From assembly GCA_030606165.1 (NCBI GenBank), contig JAUWGZ010000014.1, positions 1 through 20,625 on the forward strand: a DNA stretch of 20,625 nt, in the 5' to 3' direction. The stretch's first letter is position 1. Each line of letters opens with the position of its first letter. The notes below the pieces were generated by a model. It made no database searches. It was not told where the DNA came from and saw only the letters and a list, made by a program, of their open reading frames with translations. The position numbers and the translations under genes are program-made. The DNA comes from Dehalococcoidia bacterium. GTDB lineage: Bacteria; Chloroflexota; Dehalococcoidia; GIF9; AB-539-J10. This document shows, in pieces, positions 6,619-13,229 of this stretch.

Positions 6619-8292
6619 CTAGTTTATCCTGCCAAATTCCTTCTCTAGTTGATGAGAACTTAAATGAATCATAGTTGGCCGGCCGTGGGGACAGGCACGC
6701 GGTTGCTTGGTTTGCTCTAGCTGCTTTATTAACTCCCGCATCTCTTCATTGCTTAGCTGCTGTCCTGCTCTGATAGCACCGTGGCAAGCCAAGGATTGGG
6801 CTATTTTTTCCTCCCAAGGATTGGGACTTTCTTTGCTGGCAAGATTATCAAGCAGCGCACTTATTATCTCAATAATATTCACCCTGGCCATTAGTGCCGG
6901 AATGGCGCGTATCACATAGCTTCTATTTCCGAAAGGCTCAATGGTGAAGCCAAATTCGGCCAGAAACTCTTTACTGGCTCTCAGGGTCTCTTCCTCTCTG
7001 GGACTAAGCTCTATGGTTATCGGCTGGAGTAAGCCCTGGACTTCAACTTCCTTCTGTGCCCACTGCGCTAAAATTCGGTCATAAAGTATGCGCTCATGAG
7101 CAGCGTGCTGGTCGATGAGATAGAGTCCGTTGGGTCCCTCGGCGATAATATAGGTGTTGGCTAGCTGCCCCAGTACCCTCAAAACTGGTAATTCCAGAGT
7201 CGGCAGCTGGGCAACAACAAAAGCCGGCTCGTTATCCATTATCATGCGGGGGCTCTGCCACTGTCCTGAGTTGACTGAGAAGGGCATAGCCTTCGAGCTG
7301 GCGATAGGCGTCCTGGCTAATGTGTTCTCTATGGCTTTTTGTAAATTGCTAAAGACAGCTTGTTCATGGCAAAACTTTATTTGGGCTTTGGCAGGATGGA
7401 CGTTGACATCAAGTTCTTGAGCCGGCAGTGAGATATTGATTACCGCCATGGGATGCTGGCCATCCATAAGTAAGCCACGATAAGCTTCCTCGGTCGCCCG
7501 GGTTAGCAAGGGGCTGCGCACCCACCTGTGATTGACGAAGAAGCTGAGATAGTTGCGATTAGAACGGGCTAAGGAAGGTGGGCTTGTTAAGCCGCCGACT
7601 TTAGCCAGGCCGTCCTTTTGCTCCACCTTTAGCATCATTTGAGCTACCTCTGAACCATAGATCGCGTTTACCACCTCGCGCAGGTCGCCATTGCCCGTAG
7701 TGCGCAGGCTGGGACGTTTATCAAGAACCAGGCTGAACTTAACTTCGGGAAAAGCCAGGGCGTACTGGCTTACTAAATGGGCGATGTGGCTATTTTCGGT
7801 ATTTGACGATTTGAGAAACTTAAGTCGTGCCGGGAAATAGCGAAACAATCGGCGCACGGTTATGGTGGTGCCTCTGGGTCTGGCTCGGCTTTCCTTGCCA
7901 ACTACCTCGCCCTTTCTCAAATGCAGGTAGCTGCCTATGGTTTCCGAGGATGTTTGAGTGAGAATTTCTACTTCGGCGACAGCGGCGATGCTGGGCAAGG
8001 CTTCGCCCCGAAAGCCGAGGCTGGAGATTTTCTCTAAGTCGTCTAAATTGCCGATCTTGCTTGTGGCATACCTGTGAAAGGCAAGCTCTAGTTCCGATGC
8101 CAGGATACCTGTCCCATTGTCGCTCACTTTGATCAGCTCTACTCCGCCGCCCTGAGCCTCTACAGCAATCTGAGTGGCTCCAGCATCGAGGGAATTCTCT
8201 ATCAGCTCCTTGACCACCGAGGCCGGCCTCTCAATCACCTCCCCGGCAGCAATCTTGGAGACTACCTCAGCCGCTAAAACCTTAATAGGCAT
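6619..8292 (-). CDS. mutL: DNA mismatch repair endonuclease MutL
   Basis: The 557-residue protein couples mismatch recognition by MutS to strand incision. The N-terminal GHKL ATPase has KELIENSLDAGA with catalytic Glu29, SDNGTGI (57-63), ATSKI (76-80) and GFRGEAL (93-99). The second domain includes FVNHRWVRS and DVNVHPAKAQIKF. A short linker leads to the C-terminal dimerisation/endonuclease domain with DQHAAHE (394-400), ACHGAIRAG (502-510) and CPHGRP (534-539), which together form the metal site of nicking MutL proteins. The last acidic position of the DQHA(X)2E(X)4E motif is Asp405 rather than Glu. The protein is somewhat shorter than many MutL proteins, mainly in the linker. It follows pcrA after 42 nt in the same direction. 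No strong ribosome site is visible before the ATG. MutS is not in the window. Confidence 0.95.
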   Translation of the reverse strand: MPIKVLAAEVVSKIAAGEVIERPASVVKELIENSLDAGATQIAVEAQGGGVELIKVSDNGTGILASELELAFHRYATSKIGNLDDLEKISSLGFRGEALPSIAAVAEVEILTQTSSETIGSYLHLRKGEVVGKESRARPRGTTITVRRLFRYFPARLKFLKSSNTENSHIAHLVSQYALAFPEVKFSLVLDKRPSLRTTGNGDLREVVNAIYGSEVAQMMLKVEQKDGLAKVGGLTSPPSLARSNRNYLSFFVNHRWVRSPLLTRATEEAYRGLLMDGQHPMAVINISLPAQELDVNVHPAKAQIKFCHEQAVFSNLQKAIENTLARTPIASSKAMPFSVNSGQWQSPRMIMDNEPAFVVAQLPTLELPVLRVLGQLANTYIIAEGPNGLYLIDQHAAHERILYDRILAQWAQKEVEVQGLLQPITIELSPREEETLRASKEFLAEFGFTIEPFGNRSYVIRAIPALMARVNIIEIISALLDNLASKESPNPWEEKIAQSLACHGAIRAGQQLSNEEMRELIKQLEQTKQPRACPHGRPTMIHLSSHQLEKEFGRIN

Positions 8293-8304
8293 CTAGATTC
8301 TGTT

Positions 8305-8322
8305 ATACACGTTTTCGTGTAT
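8305..8322 (-). repeat. 7-bp hairpin in the pcrA-mutL gap
   Basis: ATACACG (8305-8311), loop TTTT, CGTGTAT (8316-8322). It lies in the 42-nt gap, 13 nt before the mutL start codon on the minus strand. No U-run follows in the direction of transcription, so it is not a clear terminator. It could affect mRNA processing or mutL translation, or be chance. Confidence 0.35.
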
Positions 8323-8334
8323 TTTGTCAATGGG

Positions 8335-10539
8335 TTATGAGGAAAAATCGAAATCTTTCTCGATTTTTTCCAGGGGTGCCAGGCTGGCCAGGAGCTTCTT
8401 AACCCCCGCCTCTTCAAAGGCTACGGTCAGCTCCTGGTCATCCCTTGTAGGAAGGCAATTCATCACTATGCCGGGGCCAAATTTGCTGTGGCGGACATGG
8501 TCACCGACTCTTAGCGTTAGAGTGCTAAGAGGCCGAGGTGAAGGCTGGGAGTCCCGATTAAAATCGGGACTAGCTACAGGAGTCGGGCTCTCCTCCCATA
8601 GTCCTCTTGGACTTATCAGGTGGGGTGAGATGTCCTGGAGAAAGCGGGACGGTGGGTTTGCCGTGCTGCCGCCGAACAAGCTTCGACGGTAACTGCGTAA
8701 AAGATAGAGTCGCTTCTTGGCTCTGGTTATTCCCACGTAGCAAAGGCGACGCTCCTCTTCCATCTCTCCCGGGTCGTCAAAAGATCTCCTGTGTGGAAGA
8801 ATCCCTTCCTCCAGGCCGACAATAAAAACCGCGGGAAATTCCAATCCTTTAGCTTGGTGCAAGGTGATCAGTGTCACAGCGTCAGCTTTTTCATCCAGTT
8901 CGTCTATGTCCGATACCAAGCTTACTTTTTCCAAAAATGCGGCTAAAGCCTCTTCGGGGGCGAGCTCGTCATATTCGCTAGCGACGCTTTTCAGCTCCAC
9001 TACGTTCTCCCATCTATCCTCCCCATCTTCCTTGTCCAAAATATATTTTCTATATCCGGTGTGCTCCCATATCTCATCCAGTAAGCCAGAAAGGCTTAGC
9101 TCGTGGCTTTGGGCAATGAGTTTAGCCATAACGGCATCAAATCCGGCCAGGGCTTGAATAATGCGCAGAGGAAGAGATTGCTTCGCTTCGCTCGCAGCAG
9201 GATTGTGACTCACCTGTTTCAAAGCTTCGAAAAGGGAGACATCATGAGCTTTTGCCCAATCCTGAAGATGGCTGAGGGTACGCTGCCCGATGCCCCTTAC
9301 AGGAACATTTATTATCCGGACAAGGCTAACATTGTCCTGAGGGTTGTAAATGAGTCTGAGGTAAGCAATAACATCCTTGACCTCTCTCCGTTGGTAAAAC
9401 CGGGTGCCACTAACAAGCTTATAAGGTACACCATACCTCAGGAAAGTTTCCTCCAATGCTCGTGATTGGGCATTGACCCGATACATGACGGCACAATCTT
9501 TGAGGGATATTTGCTCTTGGCCGACCAGCTTCTCTATCTCGTTGACCACAGATTGAGCTTCTTCCTCGGCATTATAACCTTCGATAACGGTTACCGAAGC
9601 TCCGTCTTCGTTTTCCGTCCATAGCTTTTTGGGCTTACGCTGGACATTTGCTGAGATGATATCTGAGGCTACCTCTAAAATAGTTTTGGTGGAGCGATAG
9701 TTTTGCTCCAGAAACACTACTTTGGCTTCGGGGTAATCCTGCTCGAAGCTCAGGATGTTACGCAAATCAGCAAATCTCCAGGAATAAATAGATTGGTCGG
9801 GGTCGCCGACCACGCACAGATTCCGGTATTTTCCCGCCAGATGCTTCATCAACATATACTGGACAATGTTGGTGTCCTGAAATTCGTCAACCAGAATATG
9901 AACACACTTTGACTGGTATCTGTTGAGGATTTGAGGATGGTCCTGGAACAACTGCACCGTCTTCATCAGCAAGTCGTCGAAGTCCACCGCCCGACTCTGG
10001 CTGAGCAATTGCTGATAGCGTTGATAAACTCTGTGAACTATCTCCTCAAAATAGCTGCTAACCTGCTGGGCGTAGTCCTTAGGGCCGATAAGACGGCTCT
10101 TAGCAGCGCTGATGGCTGAGTGAAGGGCCCGAGGAGCATATTGCTTGGGGTCGAGATTCAGTTCTTCCAGAGCTTGTTTTGTCAAGCTTAGCTGGTCATC
10201 TTCATCGTAGATAACAAAGCTTGAGTCAAGCCCGATGGCTTTGCCCTCACGACGGAGAATTCGGGCACAGATAGCATGAAAGGTGCCTAAAGTCAAGGCT
10301 TCTACTGCCTGCCCCAGGAGCTGTTCCAACCTCTCTTTCATTTCTCGGGCGGCTTTGTTGGTAAAGGTAACCGCCATAATGTTGTGGGGGCTAGCGCCGC
10401 AGGATTTAATCAGATAGGCGACCCGATGGGTAATCACTCTGGTCTTGCCGCTGCCGGGCCCAGCCAAGATAAGCACAGGTCCTTCGATGGCTTCCACAGC
10501 TTCTCTTTGAGCGGAATTAAGCGTGGCTAAGATATTCAT
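8335..10539 (-). CDS. pcrA: ATP-dependent DNA helicase, UvrD/PcrA family
   Basis: The 734-residue superfamily 1A helicase unwinds DNA 3' to 5' in nucleotide-excision and mismatch repair and removes proteins from DNA. Motifs run in the expected order: LNSAQREAV (Q motif), AGPGSGKT (26-33, Walker A), VTFTNKAAREM (Ia), VDEFQDTN (motif II, 217-224), GDPDQSIYSWR (motif III, 245-255), QNYRST (IV), TLHQAKGLEFPAVF (V) and LCYVGITRAKKRL (VI). The last 57 residues (from about 678, GDHVRHSKFGPGIV) form the Tudor-like domain that in PcrA/UvrD contacts RNA polymerase. The linker before it (about 657-664) is encoded by a 22-nt perfect palindrome. A promoter sits only about 16 nt before the ATG. mutL follows in the same transcript, so the two repair proteins are probably made together. 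Confidence 0.95.
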   Translation of the reverse strand: MNILATLNSAQREAVEAIEGPVLILAGPGSGKTRVITHRVAYLIKSCGASPHNIMAVTFTNKAAREMKERLEQLLGQAVEALTLGTFHAICARILRREGKAIGLDSSFVIYDEDDQLSLTKQALEELNLDPKQYAPRALHSAISAAKSRLIGPKDYAQQVSSYFEEIVHRVYQRYQQLLSQSRAVDFDDLLMKTVQLFQDHPQILNRYQSKCVHILVDEFQDTNIVQYMLMKHLAGKYRNLCVVGDPDQSIYSWRFADLRNILSFEQDYPEAKVVFLEQNYRSTKTILEVASDIISANVQRKPKKLWTENEDGASVTVIEGYNAEEEAQSVVNEIEKLVGQEQISLKDCAVMYRVNAQSRALEETFLRYGVPYKLVSGTRFYQRREVKDVIAYLRLIYNPQDNVSLVRIINVPVRGIGQRTLSHLQDWAKAHDVSLFEALKQVSHNPAASEAKQSLPLRIIQALAGFDAVMAKLIAQSHELSLSGLLDEIWEHTGYRKYILDKEDGEDRWENVVELKSVASEYDELAPEEALAAFLEKVSLVSDIDELDEKADAVTLITLHQAKGLEFPAVFIVGLEEGILPHRRSFDDPGEMEEERRLCYVGITRAKKRLYLLRSYRRSLFGGSTANPPSRFLQDISPHLISPRGLWEESPTPVASPDFNRDSQPSPRPLSTLTLRVGDHVRHSKFGPGIVMNCLPTRDDQELTVAFEEAGVKKLLASLAPLEKIEKDFDFSS
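8550..8571. repeat. 22-nt perfect palindrome inside pcrA coding sequence
   Basis: Left arm AGTCCCGATT (8550-8559), two central bases AA, right arm AATCGGGACT (8562-8571). It is read in frame in pcrA as residues SPDFNRDS (657-664), within the proline/serine-rich linker between the helicase core and the C-terminal Tudor-like domain. A very similar core (CCCGATT, one base, AATCGGG) recurs between rpoC and ruvB at 13204-13220. Confidence 0.7.
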
Positions 10540-10554
10540 GAAGACTCAGGAACT

Positions 10555-10583
10555 ATTATAGCATTGAGAAGAGAAAGCCCCAA
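10555..10583 (-). promoter_or_regulatory. Extended -10 promoter for pcrA-mutL
   Basis: On the minus strand, TTGGGG (10578-10583), a 17-nt spacer and TATAAT (10555-10560), preceded by an extended -10 TGC. The predicted start of transcription is only about 10 nt before the pcrA ATG, leaving almost no leader and no visible Shine-Dalgarno site, so the mRNA would be nearly leaderless. Confidence 0.6.
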
Positions 10584-10693
10584 AGAGCGATAAAGGCTGG
10601 GCTTCTGGAGAGCAACACAGGCTCTAATATTGAAAAAGAACTTGCCAAAATTCGCAGTCCAGTGTTACCTATGTGGTCAGCTAGCACAACCTA

Positions 10694-10722
10694 TTGACAG
10701 TATAGTTAGCCAATGCTATAGT
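10694..10722 (+). promoter_or_regulatory. Near-consensus sigma-70 promoter for padR with overlapping dyad
   Basis: TTGACA (10694-10699), a 17-nt spacer, TATAGT (10717-10722) and an extended -10 TGC. A TAGC-CAAT-GCTA dyad (10707-10718) overlaps the spacer and -10 box, a sensible position for autorepression by the PadR protein encoded downstream. Confidence 0.7.
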
Positions 10723-10756
10723 AAACGAGAAGCTAACATGCTAATGAGGTGCAAGG

Positions 10757-11092
10757 ATGAGCTATGGGCGTGAGTTATTGAAGGGGAACACTGATTCTCT
10801 ACTGCTTTGCTTAATTAGTCGTCAGCCTACCTATGGCTACCAAATAGTAAAGGAACTGGAGAAAAGGAGTAATGGGTATTTTCAGTTTAAAGAAGGTACT
10901 CTTTATCCCGCTCTCCACCGCTTAGAGCGAGACAACCTTATCACAGCTAAATGGCAGATACTACCCAATGGACAGCAAAGGCGTTATTACTACATAACTG
11001 AAAGGGGACAGCAGGTCCTAGCTAACAGGTTAGCTACATGGCAGGATTTTTCTACGGCTGTTAAAGCAGTTACGCAAGCGGAACCAATCTAG
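10757..11092 (+). CDS. PadR-family transcriptional regulator
   Basis: The 111-residue winged-helix protein is a small, PadR-like dimeric repressor. The DNA-binding fold runs from DSLLLCLISRQPTYGYQIVKEL (13-34) through the recognition helix region EGTLYPALHRLERDNLI (45-61), then the wing QRRYYYITERGQQVL (75-89) and a short C-terminal helix for dimerisation. GAGGT lies 6 nt before the ATG. The inducing signal is unknown. The next gene begins 7 nt after its stop codon and encodes a membrane protein with the N-terminal domain typical of PadR-linked systems, so the regulator probably controls its own operon in response to an envelope or small-molecule cue. A dyad over its own promoter supports autorepression. 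Confidence 0.9.
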   Translation: MSYGRELLKGNTDSLLLCLISRQPTYGYQIVKELEKRSNGYFQFKEGTLYPALHRLERDNLITAKWQILPNGQQRRYYYITERGQQVLANRLATWQDFSTAVKAVTQAEPI

Positions 11093-11099
11093 GGCTAAA

Positions 11100-12008
11100 A
11101 TGGGAAGTAACATAAGCCATTATTTAAACAGGTTTAAAGCTTGCCTCAAGATTGATCAGACTATAAGGGATGGCGTGGCTGAGGAGCTTTACACACATCT
11201 CGAAGATAAAAGTCGGGAGCTAGAAGAAAATGGGCTAAGCAAAGAGGAAGCAAGCAAAATCGCGGTACAATCTCTGGGCTCCCCTGAATTAATTGCCCAG
11301 CAAATCTATGAAACACATGCTCAAGGTAGCTGGAAAGAAGCACTTTTCAGTGCCTTGCCCCACTTTCTGGTTGCTTTACTCTTCACTTCATATTACTGGC
11401 AAAATATCGTCTACGTGTCAATTATGTTAGCGCTAATCGCTGGCATAGCAGTTTATGTTTGTTGGCATCATGGTTGGCATCGAGGTAAGCCAATATGGAT
11501 TTTCCCCTGGTTAGGATACTATCTTATGCCAGTAGTAGTTACCGGTATATTGCTGCTTTCCCTTCCCCAAGGTTGGGGCTGGATAGCAGCGCTCATCTAT
11601 ATCCCCTTGGCTCTTTTTGTTTTTATCCATATAGTGAGACAAACTGCAAGGCGGGATTGGCTATATGCATCACTGATGCTAGCCCCTATGCTTGTGACAT
11701 TCAGTTGGTTTTCATCCTTGGGCACAGGAAATGAGCTTTTGGCAAATGACTGGATGGCAAGCTTGCAAACAAATGCACTTTGGATAGTTATTAGTTTTAT
11801 TGCTTTGGCAGCAGCCACTATCGCCTTCATCCGCCTCAAGCCGCGCAGGCATAAAATTATGAGTCTATTAATTCCACCGCTTGTGATCTTATTCTCGGTA
11901 ACCATGGCAAGCCGAGGGAACATTGATTACTGGGGTTGGCTGATATTGCTCTTTGTTTTATCTGCCTTTGCCATCCCAGTATGGATGCAAGCCAGAGTAT
12001 ACCAATAG
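11100..12008 (+). CDS. PadR-associated membrane protein with HAAS/permease-prefix N-terminal domain
   Basis: The 302-residue protein has a soluble helical N-terminus (about 1-75: ISHYLNRFKACL, GVAEELYTHLEDKSRELEENGLSKEEASKIAVQSLGSPELIAQQI). This matches the small helical domain found at the front of membrane proteins encoded beside PadR regulators. About eight hydrophobic segments follow (roughly 81-99, 102-121, 132-154, 159-178, 187-206, 226-245, 252-270 and 276-296), ending close to the C-terminus with no added soluble domain. No catalytic motif or transporter signature is recognised in the membrane part, so its function is unknown; sensing or transport coupled to PadR is inferred from the pairing. 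The start is the ATG at 11100, 7 nt after the padR stop codon, with only a weak AGGG ribosome site, suggesting translational coupling. Confidence 0.75.
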   Translation: MGSNISHYLNRFKACLKIDQTIRDGVAEELYTHLEDKSRELEENGLSKEEASKIAVQSLGSPELIAQQIYETHAQGSWKEALFSALPHFLVALLFTSYYWQNIVYVSIMLALIAGIAVYVCWHHGWHRGKPIWIFPWLGYYLMPVVVTGILLLSLPQGWGWIAALIYIPLALFVFIHIVRQTARRDWLYASLMLAPMLVTFSWFSSLGTGNELLANDWMASLQTNALWIVISFIALAAATIAFIRLKPRRHKIMSLLIPPLVILFSVTMASRGNIDYWGWLILLFVLSAFAIPVWMQARVYQ

Positions 12009-12083
12009 TCATCCCTGAAAAACTTCGTTCTTCAGCGTCCCCAAAATTTACCCAGTGGCATTTTAGGAGTCCCACGAAATCCA

Positions 12084-12138
12084 CCCACAAAATCAAAGAT
12101 TCTGCGAGGGCAAGGGAGCGAAGCAGATTTTCCGTGGG
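12084..12138. repeat. Imperfect inverted repeat between convergent genes
   Basis: CCCACAAAATC (12084-12094) pairs with GATTTT-CC-GTGGG (12126-12138) apart from a 2-nt bulge, across a loop of about 31 nt that itself has weak complementarity. It lies in the 148-bp gap where the PadR operon and ruvB converge. No T-run follows on either strand, so a terminator role is only possible. Confidence 0.35.
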
Positions 12139-12156
12139 GTACTAGAGAGCCGAAGA

Positions 12157-13191
12157 TTAACTCTGTTTCTGATTCCACAAGCTGGGTTGGGGCTGAATAT
12201 CTCTTTTGTAAGGCAGCCCCAGGTGTTCATAAGCAAGCCTAGCAGCTACTCTGCCACGAGGTGTCCGTTCCAAAAAACCTAACTGAAGAAGGTACGGCTC
12301 GTAAACATCCATAATAGTATCAGCATCCTCGTTAATAGAAGCAGCAATGGTATCTAGACCCACAGGACCACCGTCAAATTTGTCAATTATTGTATGCAAC
12401 ACTCTATGGTCTATGTCATCCAAACCCACAGAATCTATCTCCAGCTTTGAAAGTCCTTCCAGGGCTATTTTCTGGGTGACCACTCCATCTGCCATGACCT
12501 GAGCATAATCTCTTATTCTCTTTAAGAGACGATTGGCCACTCGAGGAGTACCTCTAGCACGCTGGGAAATCGGGACAAGCCCCTCTCTCTCTGCTTTCAC
12601 CTTAAGGATAGTTGCTGACCTCTCCAAAATCGTCTGTATTGCCTCCTCGTCGTAGAAATCAAGATGATATGTCACCCCAAATCTATCGCGAAGGGGCGGA
12701 CTCAATAGAGCAAAGCGCGTAGTAGCCCCAATTAAGGTAAAGCGGGGCAAATTCAACCGTAAATTTCTAGCAGCTGGACCTTTCCCTAAAAAAATGTCAA
12801 AAACAAAATCCTCCATTGCCGGATAGAGTTTTTCTTCTATTGTATGGCTAAGCCTGTGTATCTCGTCAACAAAAAGGATATCACCCTCATGTAGATTAGT
12901 AAGAATAGCCGCTAAGTCTCCAGTGCGTTCTATCGCCGGCCCAGAACTAACTTTAATGTTGACTCCCATCTCAGCAGCAATGATGTAGGCAAGGGTAGTC
13001 TTTCCCAAACCGGGAGAACCATAAAGAATGATATGATCTAGCGGCTCACCTCTTTTTTGAGCAGCGACAATAGCTATTTTTAGATTACCTTTAATTTTTT
13101 CTTGACCTATGAATTCGCTAAGGCGTCTGGGACGAAGGTCAAAGTCAATAAAGCTATCCTCGGTTGCTGTTTTACTTGAAATAATCCGCAC
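12157..13191 (-). CDS. ruvB: Holliday junction branch migration helicase subunit RuvB
   Basis: The 344-residue AAA+ motor drives branch migration with RuvA during recombination repair. Visible motifs: LRPRRLSEFIGQEKIKGNL (19-37), Walker A GSPGLGKTT (58-66), Walker B DILFVDEIHRLS (104-115), sensor 1 GATTR (155-159), arginine finger region PLRDRFG (166-172), and RGTPRVANRLLKRIRDYA, the sensor 2 and C-terminal winged-helix transition. The C-terminus RTPRGRVAARLAYEHLGL is typical of the family. The start codon is GTG at 13189-13191 with AAAGG about 6 nt upstream. The gene begins 38 nt after rpoC in the same direction, with a palindrome in the gap, and probably depends on the rpoBC transcript or read-through. 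ruvA and ruvC are not adjacent, unlike the common ruvAB arrangement. Confidence 0.95.
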   Translation of the reverse strand: MRIISSKTATEDSFIDFDLRPRRLSEFIGQEKIKGNLKIAIVAAQKRGEPLDHIILYGSPGLGKTTLAYIIAAEMGVNIKVSSGPAIERTGDLAAILTNLHEGDILFVDEIHRLSHTIEEKLYPAMEDFVFDIFLGKGPAARNLRLNLPRFTLIGATTRFALLSPPLRDRFGVTYHLDFYDEEAIQTILERSATILKVKAEREGLVPISQRARGTPRVANRLLKRIRDYAQVMADGVVTQKIALEGLSKLEIDSVGLDDIDHRVLHTIIDKFDGGPVGLDTIAASINEDADTIMDVYEPYLLQLGFLERTPRGRVAARLAYEHLGLPYKRDIQPQPSLWNQKQS

Positions 13192-13203
13192 CGCTAACCT
13201 TTA

Positions 13204-13220
13204 CCCCGATTTAATCGGGG
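13204..13220. repeat. Palindrome in the rpoC-ruvB gap
   Basis: CCCCGATT (13204-13211), one central base, AATCGGGG (13213-13220). In the direction of rpoC-ruvB transcription no T-run follows, so it is not a standard intrinsic terminator. On the opposite strand GAATTTTT follows. The core matches the palindrome inside pcrA. It ends 9 nt before the rpoC stop-codon triplet and lies just upstream of the ruvB ribosome site, so it could tune ruvB expression. Confidence 0.65.
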
Positions 13221-13229
13221 GAATTTTTA

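Larger units (their letters stand above)
10540..10756. promoter_or_regulatory. Divergent regulatory region between pcrA and padR
   Basis: The 217-bp region holds a leftward promoter for pcrA at 10555-10583 and a rightward promoter for padR at 10694-10722, listed separately. The bases between them show no open frame or other element I can recognise. Confidence 0.6.
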
